Part shown: in pieces, positions 1 through 12,078 of the stretch | Position numbering within the stretch: position 1 is the stretch's first letter | How the letters are laid out: each line of letters opens with the position of its first letter | The notes under the pieces: generated by a model | The model's database searches: none | The model's input: the letters and a program-made list of their open reading frames with translations, nothing else | What the model was told of the DNA's origin: nothing | Made by a program: the position numbers and the translations under genes | Source: Bidens hawaiensis | Taxonomy: Eukaryota; Streptophyta; Magnoliopsida; Asterales; Asteraceae | Direction: 5' to 3' | Length of the DNA stretch: 64,000 nucleotides | Assembly: GCA_021521415.1 (NCBI GenBank) | Contig: JAIQDT010004216.1 | Location: 124,001-188,000 of the forward strand

Positions 1-1
1 A

Positions 2-1993
2 GAATTCGGTCATTTTGCAAAAGAATGTGACAAACCGAAAAAGGAGTATAATGGTCCTCGTGGTCAAAGTTCAAACTCTTGAAACTCTTTAACACCAGGA
101 GGTAATGATGCTGAGAAGAAAACATCAAGTTTTGGATCACAGGAAATGTTAGCTAATGGAGATGATTGGTCACAACGACTATTATGTAATGATAATCAAG
201 CTAATTTGGCTTTGTTCAGGTTGACTCAAGATTTTCATGATGCTAGTGGAAGTGAGGTGTCTTCTGATAATGACTCTGGATCAGATTCTGATGATTCCTG
301 TGACAAGCCTACAACAGTCTTTGCGTGCATGGCTAAGATAAATGAGGTTAGTCATTCTATTTCTGCTACATCATCTGTTAAAGTAAATTGTGTTGATTGT
401 GAATCTAACAGACCTAAGTTAGAATCTTTAAAGAATCACAATGACAATTTAGTGAGAGAAATTGCTTCTCTAAAGGATACTTATCGACAATCTCTCGAAT
501 CTCAAATGAGATCTCGTGAAAAGATTGAAGCGTTGTCGACAAGTAACCATGACCTCAAAGTTGAGTTATCTATAAAAATGACAACGAATGATCAAAAGTT
601 TCAAGAAATTTTGAAACATCGTTCAAAGATAACCGAGCTTGAGAATGAGGTTCTTGAGTTAAAGAATAAATTAGGTAAATTTAGAAATTCCTCTTTTCTG
701 TTCAATGAAATTATTGAAGTTTCTGGAAAACAAAAGGATTCAAAGAAAGGTATAGGTTTTGTTGAAATTCCACCACAATTTCACAATGATTATAAAATTT
801 ATCCTTTTGCTCCAACTGAGGAAGATGTTATTCTTAAAGAACCTGTGATTTCAGAAAAATCAAAACCTGTTTCTACTAAAAGCCTTAAATCTCAATCTTC
901 AACTCAGAAACCTCATGCTCAAAGCAACAAAGTTTTTGTTGAAAATGTTGACAAAGTTATTATTGAGGATGTGTTTGAACATGAAATTATACACAAGAAC
1001 AAGAACAAGAACATTCCAAGTTCTAATCACATACTTTGTGAACCTCATGAATTTGAGGAAGCTGTGTAAGGTTCGCACACAACTAAGATGAAACAAGATA
1101 ATGCTTTTGTTAAACCATTGAAGGCTAAGAAACCAGAAAAACCCAAAATTTCTGATGAGGATTTGTTGCGTTTCATAAATCCCAATGCATCTAAGCCGTC
1201 ATCTACTCGTGTGTTTAAGTTAAAAGGGATGGATACGATGTACACTGAGAAAGACATTCCAATAAGTATCATTAAACCTGAACTGATTGAGAGTGTGTTT
1301 CACAATGAAACTTCCAAGGTTCGTGAACTTGAACGTCAATATGCTCAAGCGAAAACTTCAGTTTCATCTGATCCATTGACTAAAGCAAAGCAAGTATTAA
1401 AACAAGCTAAAAAGGTTCAATTTGTGAAGTCAACTGGAACAGATACGTTGAAAAGTTTTTCGAACATTTCTAATTTAGATTTTTACTTGAAAAAGAATTC
1501 TGAATTATCTGATGAGTTTGCTAAGAGCATGTCCAAAAATGTGAGTCATCAGTCATCATTTGTGTCACATGTTCCAACAAATTTTCAACATCATCATGTT
1601 GACATGCGAAGTTGTTTTCTTTGCGGTCAACAAGATCATGTAGTAAGAAATTGTGGCAAGAAGAACTATCAGAATCTTCATCCTTTTATCATGGACCATT
1701 CTAAGCCGGTTCCTTTCGTAAAGGAGATTCTGAAACGACCTGTGTCGTATGCTGATGATACTCATATTATGTTTTCTAATGTACATCCACGAAAAGTTGT
1801 TCATGTGAATGAAACTCATGGTTATGTTAAACCTAAGTTTATTCCTACTGAACCATTATGCAAAAATGTTAATTCAAATGTGGTTCAAGCTGCGTATCTA
1901 AGACGAAAGTCTAAGAAACCTGTAACTTATTCTCAAGTTGCTGAACAACAATTGAATGCAACTAAAGTTAACTTTTCTCAAGGAAACCAAAAG
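2..1993 (+). pseudogene. copia gag, C-terminal part with zinc knuckles and coiled coil
   Basis: Nucleocapsid part of a copia gag-pol polyprotein. The frame opens inside a first CCHC knuckle (EFGHFAKEC at 2-28). It continues through an acidic Ser/Asp-rich stretch (about 250-310) and a long Leu/Lys/Glu coiled coil (about 410-690). A second knuckle, CFLCGQQDHVVRNC, lies at about 1614-1655. In-frame TGA at 80-82 and TAA at 1067-1069 interrupt it; both fit C-to-T changes of CGA and CAA. Two knuckles separated by a coiled coil fit SIRE-type gag. The frame ends at an intron-like 59 bases that, if removed, join it in frame to the protease. Not functional as it stands. Confidence 0.7.
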
Positions 1994-2052
1994 GTGCCCA
2001 GGACCGAGGCCTGGGCTACCTTTTTGAACTAATCATTTTCTTTTGTGTGTAG
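1994..2052 (+). other. Intron-like segment between gag and protease
   Basis: The segment starts GTGCCC after CAAAAG and ends TTTTGTGTGTAG before GGTACATCC. It has a CTAAT branch-point-like motif and a T-rich tract next to the 3' end. Its 59 bases are not a multiple of three, and deletion puts the protease motif MDSGCSRYITG in the same frame as gag. The junction falls exactly on a codon boundary of the gag frame. At 59 bases it is short for a plant intron. A plain decay frameshift is the alternative. Confidence 0.4.
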
Positions 2053-5000
2053 GGTACATCCAAGACCATTTCTGGTGAAAACTGGATCATGGATAGTGGA
2101 TGTTCTCGTTATATTACTGGGAATCTCAACCTCTTAACAAATGTGAGAAATATTCAAGGGGGTTATGTGGCGTTTGCTGGGAATTCTGGGGGTATGATTA
2201 TACAAGAAGGTGATGTGTCAAATGGGAAGATTACTTTTGAGAAGGTTAACTATTGTGATAAAGTGGACCATAATTTATTGAGTGTGTCGCAAATCTGTAA
2301 TAAGCAATATACTACAGTATTTACAGATAAAGAGTGTCTGATTTTGAAACCGGGTTACGTAATTCCCGAGGACATGGTTGTCATGCGATCACCTCGATCA
2401 AATGATATTTATGTCTTGAATATGAATTCTAAAGTATCTACATCGATCGAAACGTGTTTTGTCTCGAAAGCGACCGAGAAAGACTTAGTGCTTTGGTATC
2501 GAAGAATGGGTCACATACATGTTCGAAAGATGAACTATTTAATGGCAAACGATTTGGTAGAGGGTGTATCGTTAAAGAATTTTAAGTTATCAGATCACTG
2601 TGTTGCTTGCAAGAAGGGCAAACAGAAGAAGAAATCACACCCATCTAAGTTATTAAATTCCATTGATACTCCGCTTGAACGACTTCATATGGATTTATAT
2701 GGTCCAGTGAATCGTGCGAGTATTTCTAGAGACTGGTATTGCCTAGTAGTTACAGATGATTATTCACGATATTCATGGGTTTTGTTTATGAGTTCAAAAG
2801 ATCAAACACCGGGTCTTGTTAAAAATCTAATCACTAAGATCGAATCACTTTACAAACTGAAAGTGAAGAGAATTCGAAGTGACAATGGTACTGAATTTAA
2901 AAATACTATATTGGATTTATTTTGTGTACAAAAGGGAATTCATCGAGAATAAAGTGCCCCATATGTACCACAACAGAACGGTGTAGCTGAAAGAAAGAAT
3001 AGAACGTTGATTGAAACTGCTAGAACGATGCTTGTTGATTCAAAGCTTCCTGTCCAGTTTTGGAATGAGGCGGTGAATACTGCTTGTTATACACTCAATC
3101 GAGTTCTAACTGTTAAAAGACTCAAGAAGACCAGTTATGAATTGCTTAATTATCGTAAACCTAATTTAAAGTACTTGGAAACTTTTGGGTGTCATTGTAC
3201 TATGTTGAAAAAGGATGTGGGAAAGTTTGATGAAAAAGCCATTGAGGGTTATTTCGTAGGGTATGCGTCACCTAAGAAAAGAGTGTTTAACTTTACGCCC
3301 GGTTGTGTTGAAGAATGGTACCATGTGGACTGTCAAAAGTACACTGCTCCTCAAGGAAAAGGTCCCGACTGGATGTTTGATTATGATGGCTTATTCAATT
3401 CATTTACTCCAACAACCGATCATCCAGATGAAGATGTAGTTCGCGCTTATTTTGAAGAACATTTGGAAATTCCAAGGTTCGCAAGTTCAAATGATGTTGA
3501 AGCTCCAATTGTTTCTCCAACTGAAGAACCTGATAATGAGTCTCGATAATGCTTCTACTTCATCTGATGATAATACAGCTGTAGATCAAGTTATTGAACT
3601 TGATAGTGATGTTTCATCTCCTGAATTGGGTGAAAATTACACTAATTTATTTGAAAATGTTGCTGTTTCTGAAAATTCTACTCTCAGGATTTATAAGTAC
3701 CATCAACAAGAAAACATTATTGGAGATCTAGATGTGGTAGTTCAAACTCATCGTCAAGTTGCGTCTTCAAGTGAAAATAATGTTCTATGTGCTTATGCTG
3801 ACTTACACTCGTCTGGTATTGTGACGGTTGCCAAATTCACTTGCTTTTTATCACAAGTTGAGCCTACAACTCCTCGTATGGCTCTTTAAGATCCATCTTG
3901 GGTAGAAGCCATGCAAGAAGAATTACAGCAATGTTCACGTTTAGGTGTTTGGGATCTTATTGACAAACCTGCTAGAGTCAAGAAAGCAATTCCGACAAAG
4001 TGGGTATATAAATGTAAGAAAGACGATCGTGGGGTTGTGAGAAACAAGGCACGATTAGTGGTGCAAGGTTTTCATCAGCAAGAGGGTATTGACTACACTG
4101 AAGTATATGCTCCAGTGGCAAGATTAGAGTCGATTCGAATCTTTCTGGCATATGCTGCATACAAGAATATTAAAGTTTATCAAATGGATATCAAGAGTGC
4201 TTTTCTCAATGGTGAACTTCATGAAGAAGTGTTCGTTTTACAGCCTCTAGGTTTTGAAGATCCTGATTATCCTGACCGTGTTTACCGATTAAACAAGGCA
4301 TTATATGGTCTATATCAAGCCCCGAGAGCTTGGTATGGCACGCTCGCCGACCATCTGACGGATAATGGTTTCAAACGTGGAACTGTCGACTGCACTTTGT
4401 TTTATAAGAATATTGGTGATGATCTTCTCCTCGTTCAGATTTATGTTGATGATATAATCTTTGGGTCCACAAACGACACGTTATGTAAGGAGTTTGAGAA
4501 GTCTATGCAAACCAAGTTCGAGATGAGTTCGATGGGAGAGATGAATTTCTTTTTAGGGTTGCAGGTTCATCAGTCTGCGAAGGGAATCTTCATTCATCAG
4601 ACAAATTATGTGAACGACGTCTTGAGCCGAATCAAGATTACTGCCGGAAAAATCCCTTCTACTCCTCTTCCCGTGGGTCACAATTTATCACCGGATGAAT
4701 TGGAGGATACCGTTTATCCGATCGTCTATCGTGCTATGATTGGTTCTTTAATGTATTTAACTGCTTCTCGACCCGACATAATGTTTGCTGTTTGTTTATG
4801 TGCTAGGTACCAAGCTAGTCCCCGAGTGACTCACCTGGAAGCGGACAAGCGTATTCTGCAATATCTACGGGGAAATCCTGACATCGGGTTATCGTAACCC
4901 AAAGATGATACTTTCGATCTTACCGCTTACTCAGACTCAGGCTATGGAGGATGCAAGATAAATTTCAAGTCTACTACAGCAGGATGTCAATTCTTAGGAA

Positions 5001-5425
5001 GCCGGCTTGTTTCCTGGCAGTGTAAGAAGCAGAAAACGGTCTCCACTTCAACCGCCGAAGCTGAGTATGTTGCAGCCTCGAGTTGCTGTTCCCAGGTTTT
5101 GTGGATACAACAACATATTCGCGACTACGGTTTGAAGTTTCTTACTACTCCCATCTTGATTGATAATTCTCCTGCTATTAGTATCACCAAGAATCCCGTA
5201 CAACATTCTAAAACAAAACATATCGAAATTCGATATCATTTTATACGGGATTGTTATGAAAAGAAATTAATTGATCTTGAGAAAGTACATACTGGTTTTC
5301 AAAAAGCCGATCTATTTACCAAAGCCTTTGATAAAACACGTTTTAACTTTCTGCTTGGTTTAAATGGATTGAAGACCCTTGCTGAGATCCTAAAGGATGA
5401 TTATCTTTATTTTAGTTTGTTCTAG
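2053..5425 (+). pseudogene. copia pol: protease, integrase, reverse transcriptase, RNase H (broken)
   Basis: Polyprotein that cuts, integrates and reverse-transcribes the element. Protease active site is MDSGCSRY at 2089. GAG-pre-integrase with a His/Cys zinc site (CVACKKGK) is near 2600. The integrase core shows HMDLYGPV (about 2685), RSDNGTEF (about 2875) and NGVAERKNRT (about 2980). RT runs from about 3911 with YVDDIIFGS at about 4440. RNase H follows, with STAEAEYVA (about 5050) and HSKTKHIEIRYHFIRD (about 5205). Disruptions: TAA at 2950-2952, a frameshift near 3545, TAA at 3887-3889, TAA at 4895-4897. Wording such as EAVNTACYTLNR and KFDEKAIEGYFVGY fits SIRE-type copia. Dead copy. Confidence 0.85.
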
Positions 5426-7182
5426 GTTAAATTTTTGTTTTTAGGTTTTAGGGGGTGAATTTTAGAAAATACAATATATTGTGCTTTTAGTTTGTATAGA
5501 TAAAACCCAAAAACATTAGAAAATTTTGAAAAAACAAAAATATTGTGTTCTTTCTTGTTTATTTAATATTTGAAAAACCAAAAACATTTTTAAAATTAGA
5601 AAATACCAAAAAGATTGTGATTTCTGTTTGTACAGAAAATTCTGAAAAAGTCAAAAAGAATGTGAATTTTTTTTTTTTTTTGTAAAGAAAAATCCAAAAA
5701 GTCAAAAAGATTACGTTTTTTGTTTGTAAAGAGAAATACCAAAAAGATAATTTCTTGTAAATCTTCGGGTTAGCCATTTACCTGACAAATGGAAAGTACT
5801 TGGGGCGTTCGTTAAGCTTTCTACTTTAATTTTAGCTGAAAATTTAGTCAGTTATTTAGGTTTGTGAAGCGTGCTTGCATGTTTTGGTCATGTTCTCTAC
5901 TTGTAGATGGATAGGATAGCCAATAATTTATAAACTTAAATTAATTGGGGCAATTAAAATCATTTTGTTTTATGCTCCTCAAAATTTTGAGTTTTTGAAG
6001 CAAAAAGAGAAAATTAGTACATTGATTATTTGACCCCAAATCCATAAAGAAATAAGCTTAAAAGACTGTGTGCTTAATTATTGGTGCATTGATAGGTCTT
6101 AAACAAGTTGTTAGAGTAAAGTAAGTGATATAAACCTAAAGAAAACCCAAATTGAAAGAGGTGTTAGTCTCTAGTAACAGTCTCGGTGAGGATGGCAGAA
6201 ATCTAATAACCGGTCATTTCTCAAGCCTTATAGTTGTTGATCACCCAAAAATATAATAAAGCAAATAACAAGCGTTAGGATTCTGGACACTGTGAGTTTT
6301 TATGCGGCTTAATCATCTAGGTATTCATAAGCATGAATACTTTACTAGCTTTCAGAGCAAACCCAAAGTCATTAAACTTGATCACTGATGTACTTCGTAC
6401 AATCCAAATTACTGACTTGATCAAAATTCGTTGTTAGTCATACAATTGTTCCTCCCTTGCGTGCGTCTCAATACCAATAAGAAACGGACCCCAGGAGATA
6501 CATTGTATGTAAGCCGAAAGATGGACTCGTGCATATGCACTCACAGTGAAGGAAACTTGATGCATTGCTCAAAATTTTTCAATTAGTATTCAAAATTTTT
6601 GATCAACACTATATTGGTTTAAGTCAAGTTGGGGTGATTTGGCAAAAATCAAATTAAGCTTGAACGAGATTAGGGGTTGATAGTTTCTGATATTCTGTGC
6701 TCAAATTGAACCATAAATCATATCACAAAAATGCTTGAAGGCTTGTTATAAGATTTAAGTGGACAACAATATCAATGACCGACTTAACGCCAGTCATAAT
6801 ATCGCTGAAATATAAAACTATGATGGAATGGCATTTTAGTCAATATGATTCTCTGCTCAAATTTAACAAAAACACAAAAATATGTACCGCTTTTGAAAAA
6901 CATAGAAAAATACAAAAATATTGTCTATTTTCTAATTCGGATATTTTTGTAAATACATTCTTTCATTTTTTATAAAATATCAAAACTATTTTATCTTTCT
7001 TACTTTACATATTATTTATTAATTTTAAGATATGTTTCGAGAACATGAAACGTTTTTGAAGTATTCAATTATTGGGATAAAAGGTCCTCGGTAATACTCT
7101 TTTAAATTAATGTTTTTATTTATTGAATATTATTTAATTAATTTTTATTATTTTTGAATAAAATTTAATTTGTTAAGTACGG

Positions 7183-7350
7183 ATAACGAACTAGGTGATT
7201 TTCTAGCGAACTACTTTCTAGTTCGCTCACCTAATTCGCTTCCGCACTCTGTAACGAACCACTCTTACTTCGTTATACATATTTAACGAATCAAGACACG
7301 ATACAGGTCTGGTTCGCTATTCTGATATAACGAATTAGGATAACGAAATG
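7183..7350. repeat. Cluster of inverted TAACGAA / TTCGCTA motifs
   Basis: Short motifs TAACGAA, TAGCGAA and their complements TTCGTTA, TTCGCTA occur about a dozen times in both orientations, often extended to CTAGTTCGCTA or TGATTCGTTA. The same kind of cluster is in the 3' LTR of this element (11640-11900) and in both LTRs of the chromovirus (20972-21350 and 28637-29006). Confidence 0.7.
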
Positions 7351-7422
7351 CCTGATTCGTTATTTCAGAATTCAAACAAATCTCTTGTTCGTACATAAGG
7401 TACATTGGGTAGCGTATAAGGC

Positions 7423-7430
7423 TATATAAG
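7423..7430 (+). promoter_or_regulatory. Possible TATA box upstream of the extra gene
   Basis: TATATAAG sits just after the motif cluster, about 1 kb before the ATG at 8474, and is followed by a C/T-rich stretch typical of a plant transcription start. The motif-then-TATA layout matches the 3' LTR (TATTTATAG at 11832). It could be an internal promoter for the env-position gene; this is inference. Confidence 0.3.
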
Positions 7431-8473
7431 ACATAAACACGAACCGTCCTTTCACTATTCACCATCTTCCTTACACCTAAAGTCACCCTTTTCAAATTTT
7501 TCTCTGGATTTTCGATCTTCGATTTTCATAATTTCGAGTATTCCAGTGTGTTCCTAAGGTATAGATAAGAACATCATTGTGTGTTACGTCAAAAATGCTA
7601 CTGGTTTGTTAGTCTAATTATGTGATTTTATTCTAAGGGTTTTCACGGCTTGATAAACCCTGATCAATGGACATTATACTGTGTTTATATAATTGATGTA
7701 TAGTTATTTGTGATCGGAATGCGATTCCGAGACCTTTGGTAGACTTTAATCGAAGTATGATTCCTGTTTGCTGGGTCGATTGAGTGTTTAAGGTTTCGGG
7801 GTTTTTATACTCTGGTTAACCTAAGTTATTTCTTGGTCTTGAGCCTCAATCTCAACATCATGTGCTTAGTAATATGTTTCCGAGATCTATACACATAATG
7901 TTTCGGTTATCCGACGATAGTTATGGATTAATTGAAGCTTGATTTGTGTTGTTGACTTTCGGTGTTCATATTAATTTTGACTTTGACTGTGTGAGTCAAA
8001 GATCAAGTCTAATTATTGACCATTCGTTAACTTTAGCGAATTGAAACTCTTTAGTGTCCAATTTGTTAAAGATTCAAACGAATTAGATTAGCGAATAAAT
8101 TATCTAAGGAATCAGATGTGGGTTCATCAAATTTTAACGTACTAGATTTTAATCCATTCCATTTAAATAGTAATTCGCTAAGTCTTCTTCGTTAAATTAT
8201 TTTCATGATAGCGAATCACTTGATTCGTTAATAGGTTGGTAACGAATCAGAGTGATAATCACACGAATGACATTTCGTTTTAATTTATTTAATTAAATTT
8301 AATTACCTTTTTGAAATTTAAATAAATTATTCCAACCGTCTAAACGCGTAAATATATTAATTACACAGGACATATTAAATTAAATACACCATTTATAGAT
8401 AAATAGATATATATGTGCTAAATGTATATTACATCTTCCCGTTCCTTATATTCGTTTATACTTATACAGTACA

Positions 8474-11400
8474 ATGGCCGATCAATTGAATCAAGATCCA
8501 CCTGTTGCTCCTCATGAACAAGAACAACCACAACAAGAACAACCACCTCCACAGGAACAACAAGCTGAATTTATTTTGTTACCATATGACAAGAAGCACA
8601 ACATATGTGCTTATATTGACTCAGACGTTGCTGATGTAGCTACCTTTGGAGACATGTTGACCTTTCTAAGACGGTCAGTGATATATTACGCCATCACTGC
8701 TCGACCTAAGGTGTATCTAAGTATTATCAGGCAGTTTTGGGCTACTGCTGAGTATGTGGAGGTGGAGAATCATATTCGAGCAACGATTAATCAAACTCCT
8801 ATTACAATTGATGTTGAAGTAGTTCGGCGTGTGTTTCGATTTGATGACAATGATGACAACCCGAGTGAATTTGACAAGCAACTGATCAAGGGTCTGTTTA
8901 CACGTGTGCGTTATGTTGGAGACATTGATAAATCTATGTTGACCAAGAATGGATTATGTCCATCATACAAGTATCTTCTTCATGTTCTAATTCATTGCAT
9001 GAGTGGTCGTCGTGGCGGATTTGACAAATGTAGACTCAGTTTGCAATCAGCCTTTGTAGCTTTAATTCTGAACAAGCCATTTAACTTCTCGGAGCTAGTC
9101 TTCGATCATTTGAAAGAACAAGTTCAGCAAACGATTCAGTCGAAGAAATTTTTAATGTATCCTCGTTTCTTTCAATTGATTATTAAAGATTTGATACCTA
9201 ATTTAGCTATTGATCAGATCTTGGTGAATGATGTGCTTTCTATGGAACACATGACAACGGATACCGTGCGTCGAATGTCTCTTTATAGAAAAGGGAGGCC
9301 AGCGGAAAAAGGAATGATTGGTCATATCATTAATCCGAATTATGTATGTCCTCCTAATGAACGTTGGATCCATGACGACTCGGATTCCGAGCCTGAAGGG
9401 GGAGAAGGTGGGAACGATGATGATGATAATAATGATGGAGATGGTGGGAATGGTGGAGCTGGTGATGCTGCTTTTCAAGAACAACAAGATGCAGTAAATG
9501 CTGCTTTAGCTGCCACCATTGCAGCTCAACAAGAAAGAAAGAGAAAGGGAAAAGAGGTGGCAACTGGAGAGCCATCAAAGAAACGAAGTGTGTCAACTGG
9601 GGCTGGGGTAATTATTGGTGTGCCACCACCTCGTCAATCAACGCCTCAACGCTCGGTAGTGTCGCCTACTACTAGCACTTCGATGCTTACATTGACAACA
9701 ACATTGGTGTCTCATGAAAGGCTTGGTTTAATTCCACAAATGGCTTTATCTGAAATACCAAGGCCTCCTGCTACATTGTCTACTGTCCCTCCAACACCAT
9801 CCATGAGGCCTCCTCCTCCTCCTCCTCCCAGTGATGTCTCTTTCATGAGAATCACTCGGCCTCAAGGACCGATCCAACCTGTTCATCCATCCCTGTACAA
9901 CTTGCCACCGAACCGTCAGACTTATATGCTGTTGAATCTTCTTCATCTTTATGAGAATCAAATGTTTGTTGATCGTCAGAATCAAGAATGACTTATGGAT
10001 AATCAAAGACGGATGATGAGTTATATTTCTTTTTGCCGAAAAGAGACTAAAGCGTTACGTGCGATTGTTGAGTCTCAGGGGGTGAAAATGAAGGAACAAG
10101 AGGATTTAATCTTGCAGTTGACTTGCAAAGAGGATGCCTTGAAGAAACTCAAGAATGATGATCAAGATCCTGACGAGTCTGGTGCAGGAGGTGAGCCTAA
10201 ACAAGCGCACGGCTCATCTTCGGGTACTGGTACTAGTGAAGGTGGTGACTTAGATAACAAATCATTATTCATCAAGATTACACAGAGGCTAAACCTTTGG
10301 ATAGAATTGAAGCTGACACGGTAATTTTTATTGATCGTTCGGGAGTTGTGAAGAGTATGGTGAATAGGGATGAGATCGAGGTTGGTGAGTTCGTTGATAG
10401 GTCTCTGACACGGGAGCAGATTTCTATACTGCTTGGGTTGAATGATGAACAGTTGACTTTGTTAGAGACTGAGCCTGATGTTGAGGTGGTGAATGAGGAA
10501 GGTATAGAAGATGATCCGTCTATTCAATTGAATAAGGATTTTATCTATGAAGACGAGGATGTTGAGATGGAAGACGTCACTGCTGAGGAGTATCCGGACT
10601 TGTATAAACACACAAACGTTGATCAAGGCGCTCCAGTTTTTAATGAAGAAACGGTTAAAGAAGCAGAAGATCATCTTGAGAAAAAGTCCAAAGGCAAGAG
10701 GAAGGTGTATCCTAATTCGCTTCTAGACCCATCTCTTGAGGAGATTCAAAGTTGGTTCAGATTTAAAGCTGCGGGTAAGATTATTCAGGCATATCGATAT
10801 GTTGATCAAGAAAGAAAAGACATAGCTGCAGCATGGGTCAAAGAAAACCAAGTGACTTCCTTCAAGACTGTATCCAAGGTTCATGTGATATCGTCTCATG
10901 GTTATATGATTCCGAGCTTAAGGTATGTATAGTAAAATGGGAGAAGGGAATCCAGTACTACGAAACGATAATGGGTGTTCTTACAATACCGTGTTGGGAT
11001 GTTCGTACCCTCGCGAGGCGTCCATTTATCAATCGTGGTGGCGACCTGACAGCTAAATTGTTTCATCAACACTTACTGTTCGAGGTCAATCATGGCTTCA
11101 AGTTCTTCAAGCCCCAGGTCCCGAGACGTAAACGTATTGACGAGATTGATCCAAGGACTGGCTGGAGGAAACTTGTTCTTAAGGTAAAGCCGCCAAAGAC
11201 GATGAAGCAGGTTCCTGTGAAGACGATGCCCCAGCACATGCATCTCTCGTTCAATCGCTGGTACTATGACAATCGTACTGGCGAGGCCGTCATTGTACTT
11301 GGTAAAGGACTGAAGACTGAGCTTATCAAGATAATCGACCCAATGTGGTTGGTTAATTTATCTGAAACAGACAATGACGTGCTACACAAGAGACAAATTT

Positions 11401-11516
11401 TGATCGAGCGCAATGAAGACTACGACCTGGCTATGCAATTCCAGCGCGTTGTACGTGTTTGTCATGAAAATGGAATTCATAGTTGCAGAGACTGGCAGTC
11501 CAAGCGTTTCAAGTAA
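8474..11516 (+). pseudogene. Extra (env-position) gene of the copia element, broken
   Basis: This gene lies downstream of pol, where SIRE-type elements carry an env-like or unknown gene. The first part (505 codons from ATG 8474) has a Gln/Pro/Glu-rich start. A folded domain follows at about residues 30-270 with RPKVYLSIIRQFWATAEYV and KSKKFLMYPRFFQLIIKDL-type motifs. This domain is common in composite-plant elements and often called 'longin-like' in automatic annotation, a label I do not trust. An acidic Asp/Gly run and a Pro-rich tail follow. The reading continues after TGA 9989-9991 (fits CGA to TGA), then shifts frame near 10290 and again near 10840. No signal peptide or clear membrane segment is seen. 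Function unknown. Confidence 0.6.
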
Positions 11517-11540
11517 CTTAAAGACAAAGAGATCAAGACG

Positions 11541-11550
11541 AGGGGGTGTC
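11541..11550 (+). other. Polypurine tract of the copia element
   Basis: AGGGGGTGTC lies directly before the LTR start TGTTAG, preceded by the purine-rich GATCAAGACG. This is where plus-strand DNA synthesis would be primed. Confidence 0.6.
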
Positions 11551-12078
11551 TGTTAGTGCACGGTTTTGCGTCTTGAGTCTTTGTAATTATCGTTAACGTA
11601 TTTGTTTTATGTTTAATGTAATAAGAAATTAAGTTATTCTCTAGTTCGTTATATATAATGTCTAGTTCGCTAAGGTTGTTTAGCGAACTAAGACTTAAGT
11701 TTATTCTCTCCTGATTCGTTAGGAGATGTTAACGAATCAGGGGTGATTCGTCAAGATATTTAAGTAATTTATGTATGTAACGAAGTAGTGTCTTGTTCGC
11801 TAGGGAATGTTAACGAACCAGACCTATCTTCTATTTATAGTGAACTCTGTTCACATTTAATTTAAGTTTTGGGAGATAATTAACGAAACTCTGTCCAAAC
11901 TCTCCCTCGATCTTCATCTTAATATTATACAACTCCTAATATATATACTGATAATACATATACACATATAACACTTAATCAAACGTAATTATGAGCTAGA
12001 TCCATATTAAGATATTAATCGTATTAACACAGATCCGAGATCTGTTATAGTTATAGGATTGATTTACGGGTTCCAACA
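11551..12078 (+). repeat. 3' LTR of the SIRE-like copia element
   Basis: 528 bp starting TGTTAGTGCACGG and ending GGGTTCCAACA, with short inverted ends TGTT/AACA. It contains several inverted CTAGTTCGCTA and TGATTCGTTA motifs (11640-11820) and a TATA-like TATTTATAG at 11832. The right end is deduced from the AACA terminus, since the 5' LTR is not in the window. Confidence 0.6.

Larger units (their letters stand above)
5426..8473 (+). other. Long non-coding spacer between pol and the extra gene
   Basis: No supported gene. The left part (5450-5770) is A/T-rich with diverged repeats of a AAAAAGAAAATTCCAAAAA-like unit. A G-rich tract AGGGGGTG at 5449 resembles a purine tract, but no LTR start follows it. 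The stretch 7170-7350 is packed with inverted TAACGAA/TTCGCTA motifs also found in the LTR at 11551-12078. A TATA box (TATATAAG, 7423-7430) follows them. More motifs of the same type occur at 8030-8260. Confidence 0.5.
1..12078 (+). mobile_element. Ty1/copia retrotransposon, SIRE/Maximus-like, 5' end outside window
   Basis: The element reads gag end, protease, integrase, RT, RNase H, long spacer, extra gene in the env position, purine tract, LTR. Order PR-INT-RT-RH is the copia order. A large coiled-coil gag part and an additional gene after pol are typical of the SIRE (Maximus) lineage as I know it. The 5' LTR and start of gag lie upstream of base 1. The right end is set by LTR ends TGTT...AACA at 12078. 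No target duplication can be checked because the left end is missing. Several stops and frameshifts show that this copy is dead. That 5426-8473 belongs to the same element is inference from gene order. Confidence 0.75.

Noticed and set aside
5449..5456. Polypurine tract and 3' LTR right after pol of the first copia element
   Set aside because: AGGGGGTG is not followed by a TGTT LTR start, and a purine tract plus LTR with proper ends is found after the extra gene at 11541-12078.
9203..10006. Minus-strand ORFs of 80-94 codons over the env-position gene
   Set aside because: Ile/His- or Arg-rich shadows of the plus-strand coding sequence.
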